Positions 1-7,325 of a stretch of 40,161 nucleotides of DNA are shown piece by piece (position 1 is the first letter of the stretch; the number at the start of each line of letters is the position of its first letter). The stretch is from Flavobacteriales bacterium (GTDB taxonomy: Bacteria; Bacteroidota; Bacteroidia; Flavobacteriales_D; Sanyastnellaceae): NCBI GenBank assembly GCA_029245065.1, contig JAQWQB010000134.1, forward strand, positions 1 to 40,161, given 5' to 3'. The translations under genes were made by a program, and so were the position numbers. Below the pieces are notes generated by a model. The model ran no database searches, was not told where the DNA came from, and saw nothing but the letters and a program-made list of their open reading frames with translations.

Positions 1-112
1 AGATCTGACCAGTCACTGACAGGGCTAAGAAGAATAAGACAACTTTGATACTTTGCACGAGGCTTAATTTATAGTACTAAGGTAGTTAACGAATTGATTC
101 GGTCAATAGTAT

Positions 113-658
113 TTATCGAAGCATCAATCTCCACAACAGCGAACCAATAATGGAATAGAGGATGGCAGCCAGTAGCAAAGCGATGAGCGACAGTGTTAAT
201 TGAACGTACCATTTGGAAAAAAGTTCAATACGGTCCATAGCTAACGTCATGGCTTCTTCTCTCTCCATGTGCTGCAGCGTGATGTTTGTCTCTTGCAGCA
301 CCTTGTAGTTTTCTTCGCTGTAATCTTGCTCAATTTGATCTACACGTGCTTGCTGAAGTGCTATAATACTCTCCCTGGCAATTCCGTAATTGAACACACC
401 AAGACATACAATGGCCAACAATACATACTTCGATGTGGCGCGCAGAACGGCCTTGAGGTCATCCAGGTAATGAGAACTTCCTGCCGGTGTTCCTTTTACC
501 TTCTTATTAATGGTGAAGATGGCAATCACGAGAATTAGCAACATGTTTAACATGACGCCAACCACCGTATTGATCTCCATAGAAACAAAATTGTGGAGCA
601 CCGTCTTGGTCAATAACCACAGTGCTCCACAAATTAATATAAGTGTATTTTCTTTCAT
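113..658 (-). CDS. Small integral membrane protein, DUF4199-like
   Basis: This 181-residue protein has about four hydrophobic segments (near residues 5-22, 32-50, 75-95 and 148-175). A charged, helix-prone stretch rich in Glu and Gln (about 100-145) lies between the third and fourth. The layout resembles the DUF4199 family of Bacteroidota membrane proteins of unknown function, but I saw no decisive motif. It starts 11 bases after the rho stop codon on the same strand, so it is probably co-transcribed with rho. No function can be assigned. Confidence 0.6.
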   Translation of the reverse strand: MKENTLILICGALWLLTKTVLHNFVSMEINTVVGVMLNMLLILVIAIFTINKKVKGTPAGSSHYLDDLKAVLRATSKYVLLAIVCLGVFNYGIARESIIALQQARVDQIEQDYSEENYKVLQETNITLQHMEREEAMTLAMDRIELFSKWYVQLTLSLIALLLAAILYSIIGSLLWRLMLR

Positions 659-669
659 CTAGAAAGGAC

Positions 670-2427
670 TTAGCCGTTCATTGAAATCAAGAATTCTTCG
701 TTAGATCTAGTGTTGGTAATACGGTCTTTGATGAATTCCATCGCTTCAACTGGGTTCATGTCAGCAAGGTGCTTTCTAAGAATCCAGATACGCTGAAGCA
801 TTTCTTTATCATGCAATAGGTCATCTCGACGTGTTCCTGAAGACGTGATGTCAATAGCAGGGTAGATACGCTTGTTCGAAATTCTTCGATCCAATTGAAT
901 CTCCATGTTACCCGTTCCTTTGAATTCCTCAAAGATCACTTCGTCCATCTTAGATCCTGTTTCTGTCAACGCAGTAGAAATGATAGAAAGTGACCCACCG
1001 TTTTCAATGTTACGTGCAGCTCCAAAGAAACGCTTTGGCTTGTGCAGTGCATTGGCATCAACTCCACCGGTAAGTACTTTACCAGAGGCAGGTGAAACTG
1101 TGTTGTAGGCTCTTGCCAAACGTGTGATCGAATCAAGTAGGATACAAACATCATGTCCGCACTCTACCATTCGCTTTGCTTTCTCAAGCACCAAGTTGGC
1201 AATCTTCACGTGACGCTCTGCTGGCTCATCGAAGGTAGAAGCAATTACTTCTGCTTTCACTGAACGCTTCATGTCAGTTACTTCTTCTGGACGTTCATCA
1301 ATCAACAAGATGATCAAGTAAACTTCTGGGTGGTTGCTCGCAATGGCGTTGGCAACATCTTTCAATAACGTTGTCTTACCCGTCTTAGGCTGCGATACGA
1401 TCATTCCACGCTGTCCTTTACCAATCGGTGCGAACAAATCCATGATGCGAACAGAAATGTTTGAATTTCTGCCATCAGCCAATTTGAAACGCTCGTCTGG
1501 GAAAAGAGGAGTGAGGAACTTGAAAGGAACACGGTCACGCACGAATGCGGGATCACGTCCGTTGATCTTGTCAACCTTAATAAGTGGGAAGTACTTTTCG
1601 CCGGCTCTTGGCGGACGAACAGAACCTAAAACAGTGTCACCCGTTTGAAGCCCGAATAATTTGATTTGTGACTGAGAAACGTAAACGTCATCAGGTGAAT
1701 TCAAGTAATTGAAGTCTGAAGAACGCATGAAGCCGTAGCCATCTTGCATAATTTCAAGTACTCCTTCAGCAATAACAAGTCCGTCAAAATTGTAGCCATG
1801 TTCATCAGGCTTACCAACGCGCTTGCCATTCCCATTCCCGTTTCCGTTGTTACGGTCATTACGATCGTTACGGTCATTGCGGTCATTGCGGTTATTGCGA
1901 TCGTTGCGGTTGTTACGGTCATTTCTGTCGTTGCGTTCTGGACGCGGACGCGGATTCGGACGATCTGGTCGCTCTCTTCCTTCTACTTTAGTTTCCGTTT
2001 TCCCTTCTGATTTTGAATCTCCTTTAGCAGCAGCTTTGTCACCTTTTGAATCGTTGCGATCTGGACGTGGCTTGCGCTCTGGACGAGGGCGAGGGTTTGG
2101 ACGCTTGCGTTCTGTACCTTCTGATTTCGCAGCATCACCTTCTTTGGCGTCTGCGCTTGCAGTTTCTTTCTTTGCAGCTGGTTTACGCGCTGGACGTGGT
2201 CTCGGGCGTGGTTTGCTTCCTGTAGATTCTTCTTTAGAATCAGAAGCAGCTGTTGGTGTTGATGAATCCGTTCCTTTAGATTTGGAAGGGTTGATCGCTT
2301 GCTCGTCTAGGATAATGTAGATGAGATCTTGCTTCTTTAGTTTGTCAACTTTTTTGACATCTAAGCCTTTGGCGATGTCTCTTAACTCAGCGACCTTCTT
2401 GCCGTTAAGTTCTATAATATCATACAT
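670..2427 (-). CDS. rho: Transcription termination factor Rho with long disordered insertion
   Basis: Rho is the hexameric RNA helicase that ends transcription at Rho-dependent sites. The 585-residue product begins with a Rho N-terminal/SAP-like helical region (about 1-45). A low-complexity basic stretch (about 46-205) follows, rich in RPRPER units and then in NDRN and NGNG repeats. The cold-shock RNA-binding domain (from about 212, with [14 protein letters not shown]) and the RecA-like ATPase core come next. Walker A is visible in [16 protein letters not shown] (about residue 340), and [13 protein letters not shown] and [13 protein letters not shown] also match the family. E. coli Rho is roughly 420 residues; the extra length here is the insertion, a known feature of Bacteroidota Rho proteins. 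The start is the first ATG, giving [10 protein letters not shown]. The gene is divergent from the DUF4293 gene, with about 209 bp between them. Confidence 0.97.
   Translation of the reverse strand: MYDIIELNGKKVAELRDIAKGLDVKKVDKLKKQDLIYIILDEQAINPSKSKGTDSSTPTAASDSKEESTGSKPRPRPRPARKPAAKKETASADAKEGDAAKSEGTERKRPNPRPRPERKPRPDRNDSKGDKAAAKGDSKSEGKTETKVEGRERPDRPNPRPRPERNDRNDRNNRNDRNNRNDRNDRNDRNDRNNGNGNGNGKRVGKPDEHGYNFDGLVIAEGVLEIMQDGYGFMRSSDFNYLNSPDDVYVSQSQIKLFGLQTGDTVLGSVRPPRAGEKYFPLIKVDKINGRDPAFVRDRVPFKFLTPLFPDERFKLADGRNSNISVRIMDLFAPIGKGQRGMIVSQPKTGKTTLLKDVANAIASNHPEVYLIILLIDERPEEVTDMKRSVKAEVIASTFDEPAERHVKIANLVLEKAKRMVECGHDVCILLDSITRLARAYNTVSPASGKVLTGGVDANALHKPKRFFGAARNIENGGSLSIISTALTETGSKMDEVIFEEFKGTGNMEIQLDRRISNKRIYPAIDITSSGTRRDDLLHDKEMLQRIWILRKHLADMNPVEAMEFIKDRITNTRSNEEFLISMNG
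1825..1935 (-). repeat. Short degenerate tandem repeats encoding NDRN/NNRN and NGNG in Rho
   Basis: Within rho, 9- to 12-base units (GTTACGGTCATT and variants) are repeated about a dozen times and encode alternating Asn-Asp-Arg-Asn, then Asn-Gly. The units are imperfect at the DNA level, so they may expand or contract slowly. The repeat encodes part of the disordered RNA-binding insertion. Confidence 0.85.
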
Positions 2428-2511
2428 ACATGAGATGTTATTCTTGTGGTCATCTGTTACTCCGATAGGAGGGATGAATTCTCTCGAAAAAGAGGTTTGA
2501 TAGTTTGATTA

Positions 2512-2525
2512 TGTCGGATCCGACA
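2512..2525. promoter_or_regulatory. Perfect 14-bp palindrome between rho and the DUF4293 gene
   Basis: TGTCGGATCCGACA is its own reverse complement. It lies 85 bp from the rho start and 111 bp from the divergent DUF4293 start. It has no loop and no T-run, so it suits a dimeric regulator's operator or a cruciform better than a terminator. Nothing else in the 209-bp spacer is clear except the promoter-like box at 2615. Confidence 0.35.
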
Positions 2526-2614
2526 AGGCAATATTACGGAATTTTGACGTATTGCAGTTATTTTGAAACGGTTTTTATAAGAAGGAGATGTGAATAAGTT
2601 GACATCCTAACCAT

Positions 2615-2622
2615 TATCTTTG
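2615..2622 (+). promoter_or_regulatory. Bacteroidota -7 promoter box (TATCTTTG) for the DUF4293 gene
   Basis: TATCTTTG matches the TAnnTTTG consensus used by the Bacteroidota primary sigma factor in full. It ends 14 bases before the ATG at 2637. A TTGACA at 2599-2604 sits closer than the usual -33 TTG distance, so the upstream element is uncertain. Confidence 0.55.
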
Positions 2623-2636
2623 CCTAAAATTTCGAA

Positions 2637-3107
2637 ATGATTCAACGCGTACAATCCATCTATCTTTTTCTAGCCGCTGTGTGCATTTTGCTGGTGTTTG
2701 CCTTTGATATTGCCATTTTTACAGATGCAGCAGGCATCGAATCCAACTTGAGTTTATACAAGTTGCTAAAGGCCAACGGTGAAATAGGGGACGTAACATT
2801 TGGAATGGCACCGGTCATAGCGCTATCCGTAACGGCAGCCCTGTTCCTAGATACCATTTTCATGTTCAAAAATAGGTCGCTACAAATCAAACTAGTACGT
2901 GTATGTTATGGTTTGATTATGGTTTGCGTAGGTCTTCTTTGGTACTTTGTAGATCAAAACTACTGGGAACTTGAAATTCCTGAAATTGAGTTTACGTATT
3001 GGATCAGCTTCTTCTTACCATTCGCAGCTTTTGCTTTTGCTATGTTGGCGAATAGAGGCATTCTAGCCGATGAGAAGTTGGTGAAATCATTGGATCGTTT
3101 AAGATAA
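2637..3107 (+). CDS. DUF4293 family membrane protein
   Basis: A 156-residue protein opening MIQRVQSIYLFLAAVCILLV, the characteristic start of the DUF4293 family, which is confined largely to Bacteroidota. Four hydrophobic segments are visible (about 8-28, 55-75, 83-103 and 120-140), giving a four-helix inner-membrane protein. Its function is unknown. From memory, members often lie next to rho in this phylum, as here. A lipoprotein gene follows after 5 bases, so the two are probably one transcript. Confidence 0.85.
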   Translation: MIQRVQSIYLFLAAVCILLVFAFDIAIFTDAAGIESNLSLYKLLKANGEIGDVTFGMAPVIALSVTAALFLDTIFMFKNRSLQIKLVRVCYGLIMVCVGLLWYFVDQNYWELEIPEIEFTYWISFFLPFAAFAFAMLANRGILADEKLVKSLDRLR

Positions 3108-3112
3108 AACAC

Positions 3113-3982
3113 ATGCGTTCTTCACTTTACATATTCACAACCTGTTTATTTCTTGGGACTTTCTGCGCATGTGGAGACCCTGATCTCACGGCATTGAATA
3201 CGAAGATGGATGAAGCGCACACGGTACTGGTGACAGAGGAACATTGGGTTATTGAGCACTTTTTCGATCACCAAGAATTTCACAATGGCTTGATCATGGA
3301 AGTCATTGATAGAACGCAACAACCTTATCCTGTTTTAACAGAGTTACTGGCTGAAATGCGCGCTGAAATGGTGCTCATGCAACAAGAACGTGCCGTTTTC
3401 TACAACAAGAACGCAGAAGTAAGAGACTCTCTTATGAAAGCGTTGAATAGTTCGAGTGCCGTTCCCCAAACAGCATACGATCAACTAAATGCACGTTTAG
3501 AAGAAGGTGTAAGGGTAGCACAAACATATGATGCCCAGTTCAAGTCCCTTGAAGAAACGTATGATTCACTCTGCACAGTGCACAACATCACTTTTATCAG
3601 TCATGCTGATTACGCAGATAGCCTGCTGGTTCGAATCATGCAATGGGAAGACTCGTTGGAGGCACAAGGCTCTTCGGTAGCGAAGTCCATGCAAAAGCTG
3701 AACGCCCAGGGATGGGAAAGAAGAAGCGATACGTATTTGAAGAAGTACAAACCAATTTCAGAGATGCAATCGTTGCACAAGAAGTTGGAACAAGCCATTA
3801 CGGGGGCGAACAATGCACACAACAGGTATGATTCATCTCGACCAACAGACGGGTATTACACAGGGCCTTATGTGGTGGAAAGACATGATGTTGATGCAAC
3901 CGAAGAAATCTTCCCGGGTCTTGATTCATTGATGACCGAATTCAGGTCTTATCAACTCTTGTTCGATTCCTCATTGAACTGA
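3113..3982 (+). CDS. Predicted lipoprotein with coiled-coil character
   Basis: The 289-residue product starts with a lipoprotein signal (hydrophobic residues 5-17, then Cys20 in FCACGD). Most of the mature part is charged and helical with Leu heptads (about 70-150 and 165-225), suggesting an elongated coiled coil in the periplasm or on the outer membrane. I recognise no family. It follows the DUF4293 gene by 5 bases. Its last 31 bases overlap the 3' end of the convergent phosphoesterase gene. Confidence 0.75.
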   Translation: MRSSLYIFTTCLFLGTFCACGDPDLTALNTKMDEAHTVLVTEEHWVIEHFFDHQEFHNGLIMEVIDRTQQPYPVLTELLAEMRAEMVLMQQERAVFYNKNAEVRDSLMKALNSSSAVPQTAYDQLNARLEEGVRVAQTYDAQFKSLEETYDSLCTVHNITFISHADYADSLLVRIMQWEDSLEAQGSSVAKSMQKLNAQGWERRSDTYLKKYKPISEMQSLHKKLEQAITGANNAHNRYDSSRPTDGYYTGPYVVERHDVDATEEIFPGLDSLMTEFRSYQLLFDSSLN

Positions 3983-4476
3983 GAACGCAAGCCCAATTCA
4001 ATGGCTTCCATATCCTTGATTTCTCCTTGATCCAACGTAAAACGTACGATCGTCCTCATTTTGTGAAACCCTTTTAACCCGGCAGCTCCAGGGTTGATAT
4101 GCAAGCAATTGAACCGCTGGTCGCGCATGATTTTCAAAATGTGCGAATGGCCGCAAATCATGATATCTGGTTTTCGCAACCGAACCAAGTCTGGAATTCC
4201 CTTGGAGTACCTTCCCGGTCTTCCGGCAATGTGCGTCATCCAAATGGTGAAACCTTCAAGCTTGAAATACTGTTCAAGAGGATGAATTCGACGTAGTTCA
4301 TGACCATCAATGTTCCCGTACACCGCAACCAATGGCTTAAAAGCTTCCAAGGTATCAGAAACCTCCACGGTGCCAATATCCCCGGCATGCCAAATTTGAT
4401 CTACATCTTTAAAGTAGTGAAGAATGCGTTCATCAATGTGTCCGTGGGTGTCAGAAATGAGTCCAATCCGTGTCAT
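3952..4476 (-). CDS. YfcE/MJ0936-type metallophosphoesterase
   Basis: A 174-residue single-domain calcineurin-like phosphoesterase. The metal-binding motifs appear in order: SDTHG (Asp9, His11), GDIG (Asp33), GNIDGHE (Asn55), MTH (His82) and GHSH (His110, His112). NPGA follows, as in YfcE-like enzymes. Relatives hydrolyse phosphodiesters in vitro and their natural substrate is usually unknown; it is expected to be cytoplasmic. Its 3' end overlaps the lipoprotein gene tail to tail by 31 bases, and its 5' end is divergent from the PorE-like gene with 81 bp between the starts. Confidence 0.92.
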   Translation of the reverse strand: MTRIGLISDTHGHIDERILHYFKDVDQIWHAGDIGTVEVSDTLEAFKPLVAVYGNIDGHELRRIHPLEQYFKLEGFTIWMTHIAGRPGRYSKGIPDLVRLRKPDIMICGHSHILKIMRDQRFNCLHINPGAAGLKGFHKMRTIVRFTLDQGEIKDMEAIELGLRSQFNEESNKS

Positions 4477-4497
4477 TTGGCGAAGGTAACACCTATG

Positions 4498-4505
4498 GCA
4501 AGATA
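4498..4505 (-). promoter_or_regulatory. Candidate -7 box for the phosphoesterase gene
   Basis: On the minus strand TATCTTGC lies 21 bases upstream of the ATG at 4476, with a second similar box (TACCTTCG, 4481-4488) only 4 bases from the ATG. Both resemble the TAnnTTTG element with mismatches. No clear -33 TTG was found. Confidence 0.3.
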
Positions 4506-4532
4506 TTTGCCTTTTGATAGAATGGGTTTTGT

Positions 4533-4540
4533 TACCTTGC
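4533..4540 (+). promoter_or_regulatory. Candidate -7 box for the PorE-like gene
   Basis: TACCTTGC lies 17 bases upstream of the ATG at 4558 and partly matches TAnnTTTG. Its position relative to the start mirrors the boxes before other genes in this window. Confidence 0.3.
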
Positions 4541-4557
4541 CCTCAAACTTTTTTACA

Positions 4558-6510
4558 ATGCGTACCATCCTTTCGTTTTTTCTTTTTTTCCTGCTACTTC
4601 TGAGCACTCATGTGAGTTTCGCTCAACCGGGTCAGCGCTTTTCAACTGACAATAAAAAGGCGATTTCCCTTTTTCAAGATGCCGTAAAGAACTACGAATT
4701 AGGACTCAAAGAAGAGGCCGCTCAATACTTAGAAAAGGCATTGGATAAAGAGCCCCAGTTTGCGGAAGCTTATTTGCTTCGTGCTCAGTTGAAAGCAGAC
4801 AAAGAGCTGTATCGCGAGAGTATTGAAGATCTTCAGCGTGGTGCTGCTATTGGAGGCAGGGATTATGCTGATGCCGTTTATTTTGCAGGAGAATTACAGA
4901 TGCGCTTAGGAGAATACATGGAAGCTCAGAAGTCATTTGAGCGTTTCCTTGGTGCGAAATATAACGATGAACAGTTGAATAGAAAAGGGCAGTTGATGCT
5001 GGAGTCATGCACCTTCGCCCAATGGGCCATGAATAACCCAGTAGATTTTAACCCAATCAACTTAGGTCCGAATATTAACACCAAATTTTCTGAATACTAC
5101 CCGTGCATCACAGCAGATGGAAGTACTTTCTTGTACACAAGAAGAGTTGCTGACGGACGCGTAAAAGGAGGAGAGCAAGAGGATTTCTTTGTTGCTGTTA
5201 GGGGCGAAGAGGGGTGGAATGAATCTGTGCCGCTTAGCGCAGTAAATACCGTTTTTAACGAAGGGGCGCCCACCTTGTCTGCAGACGGACAACTGCTCAT
5301 CTACACAGCATGCGAAGCGCAAGGAGGCAACTGGGGGCCATATGATGGACTTGGCAGCTGTGATTTGTTTGTGAGCCGTAAAATTGGAGAAGAATGGGGC
5401 AAAGGAATGAACATCAAAGGAGTGAACTCGTATGTATGGGATTCACAGCCTTCGTTTTCTGCAGACGGGAGAACGCTTTATTTCGTGCGTGGAAAGACCG
5501 GATATGACGGAGTGAAGGGACAAGACATTTATTACGCTTCTATCCAGTCAGATGGTACTTGGACGAAGCCAGCCAAAGTTCCAGGTGATATCAATACAGA
5601 GTTTGAAGAAGAGAGTGTTATGATTCACCCAGACGGAGAAACCATGTACTTCAGTTCCAATGGCCACCCAGGAATGGGCGGATTGGACATCTTCGTTTCC
5701 AAAAAACGTTCTGACGGAAGCTGGGGCAAGCCAACCAATCTGGGTTACCCAATCAATACCGGAGGAAACGACAACTCTTTACTGGTAGAAGCCAACGGAA
5801 AAGTAGCGTTTTTCGCCTCAGACCGCGAAGGGGGAATGGGCGGATTGGATTTGTATCAGTTTGAACTTCCAATGGAGGTACGCCCGAAGCCGGTTAGTTA
5901 TGTTAGTGGGAAAGTGTTTGATGGCTATACCTATGCGCCTTTATCGTCCAAATTGGAGTTGATTGATTTGGCTACTGGAGAACTGGTGGTAGAGTCTTAC
6001 AGCGATGAAGTAAACGGCGCTTTTTTGGTGTGTTTACCACCAGACAGAGATTACGCCTTGAATGTATCTAGACCTGGTTACTTGTTCTATAGCATGAATT
6101 TTTCGCTCAAGAACATACAAGCAACAGACCTAGTAGAATTAGAAGCGCCTTTGAAGAAACTTCGTCCGGGTAACAAGGTGGTCTTAAACAACGTCTTCTT
6201 TGATACAGATAGCTACGCACTTCGCCCAGAGTCTAAAATTGAGCTCAACAAGCTCGTAAAACAGCTTCAAGTCAACAGCAACATTCGTGTTGAAATTGGC
6301 GGACATACAGATAACGTAGGCGGGAAGGACGAAAACAAAACGCTTTCTGAACGCAGGGCGCAAGCAGTAGTGGATTACATTGTTTCGGTAGGTATTCCAG
6401 CAGATCGGTTGGTTGCAAAAGGCTATGGCGAAGACGAGCCGGTGATGTCCAATGAGACCGAGGCAGGAAAAGCGAAGAATAGACGAACTGAGATGAAGAT
6501 TGTTGAGTAA
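4558..6510 (+). CDS. PorE-like TPR / beta-propeller / OmpA-family envelope protein
   Basis: The start at 4558 gives a clean signal peptide (MRTILSFFLFFLLLLSTHVSFAQ). An in-frame extension back to 4300 would run across the 5' part of the divergent gene and bury the signal. The 650-residue protein has TPR repeats (about 31-150) and a PD40/WD40-type propeller (about 160-440, with SADG/HPDG motifs such as MIHPDGETMYFSSNG). A carboxypeptidase-regulatory-like domain follows (about 447-525), then a C-terminal OmpA peptidoglycan-binding domain (about 543-650, GGHTDNVG with Asp585 and NRRTEM with Arg642/643). This order is that of PorE, which links the T9SS machinery to peptidoglycan in Porphyromonas gingivalis. 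That PorE is a lipoprotein, whereas this one lacks the lipobox Cys, so a paralogue is possible. T9SS cargo elsewhere in the window fits. Confidence 0.85.
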   Translation: MRTILSFFLFFLLLLSTHVSFAQPGQRFSTDNKKAISLFQDAVKNYELGLKEEAAQYLEKALDKEPQFAEAYLLRAQLKADKELYRESIEDLQRGAAIGGRDYADAVYFAGELQMRLGEYMEAQKSFERFLGAKYNDEQLNRKGQLMLESCTFAQWAMNNPVDFNPINLGPNINTKFSEYYPCITADGSTFLYTRRVADGRVKGGEQEDFFVAVRGEEGWNESVPLSAVNTVFNEGAPTLSADGQLLIYTACEAQGGNWGPYDGLGSCDLFVSRKIGEEWGKGMNIKGVNSYVWDSQPSFSADGRTLYFVRGKTGYDGVKGQDIYYASIQSDGTWTKPAKVPGDINTEFEEESVMIHPDGETMYFSSNGHPGMGGLDIFVSKKRSDGSWGKPTNLGYPINTGGNDNSLLVEANGKVAFFASDREGGMGGLDLYQFELPMEVRPKPVSYVSGKVFDGYTYAPLSSKLELIDLATGELVVESYSDEVNGAFLVCLPPDRDYALNVSRPGYLFYSMNFSLKNIQATDLVELEAPLKKLRPGNKVVLNNVFFDTDSYALRPESKIELNKLVKQLQVNSNIRVEIGGHTDNVGGKDENKTLSERRAQAVVDYIVSVGIPADRLVAKGYGEDEPVMSNETEAGKAKNRRTEMKIVE

Positions 6511-7325
6511 GTTGGGGGAACCTCAGTAGTAAGAAATCTATAGTACGCTCAATAGTTATCCTTGTCTCCAAGAGCGGGATAATTGCCACTAGCTTCATTA
6601 GACGTTAATGAAATCAAGTATGGCGAAGACGTTTACAAAATAAAGCTTGACGTTGGTGAATTTCAGCTAAACAAATCCTCTTCAATCATAGGAACCTGTT
6701 GATAGAATCATGATCTTTATATCGGGGAGGAGGTGGTGGCCCCCGAGACAAGCCGTATCCGGTTCACCAGAAGTCTCTCAACATCAAAATCATCTTCTCA
6801 TTCCTTCCTCCAAACCAAACAACTCATCCCTGTTCCAATTTACTTCTTTCTTAACCTATTGTCAAGCGCGGCCAAAAGAACTAGCTAGACCAGCGAATAA
6901 AAGCTATTGCTTGTACACTCATTTCTTGACCTTCACATCTTCTTATAGGCTGGTTTTATACCAAGAAACCCAAAAAGGCTAAAAGGGCCATTTTCCTGAA
7001 ACGCCAGCCAGAGAGCACGTAGACGACTGCGAAAGTCATTTTACTCGTTCGTCACGTCGTAAATACGACTCGTTAAATGCTAAAACAGACTTGAAAATGA
7101 GAAATGACGACTGAAATTTGGCCAAGCACCACATCAATTCCTTGAAAGATGATACGTACAGAAGTGATTAGTACTGTTCGGCTTTTAACATGACAGTGAA
7201 AACTGTCAACTTCATCTGGAGAAAGACCCGGGTAAAGCGATTTTGAAGAACAAATAACGCGATGTCAAGATGCTCTAAACAACGTAAAGCAAAATGGATG
7301 AATCTATACTATCGTTTAGATTGCC
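6511..7325. other. Gene-poor spacer with possible decayed coding sequence
   Basis: No convincing intact gene lies in these 815 bp. Frame 6583-6702 (+) reads LPLASLDVNEIKYGEDVYKI and continues for about 20 more residues to a stop. It shares the 13 bases TATGGCGAAGACG with the end of the upstream OmpA domain (6424-6436 and 6619-6631). Between 7130 and 7280 all three plus frames carry short protein-like pieces broken by stops, as expected of a relic. An ATG-started frame at 6710-6982 has composition unlike its neighbours and no features. No tRNA, terminator or IS end was seen. Confidence 0.4.
7191..7208. other. Hairpin with 7-bp stem and GAAA tetraloop
   Basis: TGACAGT-GAAA-ACTGTCA forms a perfect 7-bp stem capped by a GNRA tetraloop when read on the plus strand. 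No T-run follows on either side, so it is not an ordinary intrinsic terminator. It lies about 120 bp beyond the stop codon of the TonB receptor gene (minus strand). Confidence 0.45.

Noticed and set aside
1823-2320. 165-residue plus-strand frame antisense to rho with many Arg/Ser repeats.
   Set aside because: It is the mirror of the repetitive [10 protein letters not shown]-coding region; the open frame follows from the repeat on the other strand.
4300-4557. In-frame N-terminal extension of the PorE-like gene starting at 4300.
   Set aside because: It runs antisense through the 5' part of the phosphoesterase gene and would place 86 residues before an obvious signal peptide. The ATG at 4558 is the natural start.
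6721-6960. Possible tRNA or structured RNA in the post-OmpA spacer.
   Set aside because: No GTTCRA T-loop paired with an acceptor stem could be built; short complementary stretches are isolated.
6710-6982. 90-residue frame on the plus strand in the spacer after the OmpA gene.
   Set aside because: It is Ser/Pro/Gln-rich low-complexity translation with no domain, signal or ribosome site, unlike neighbouring genes.
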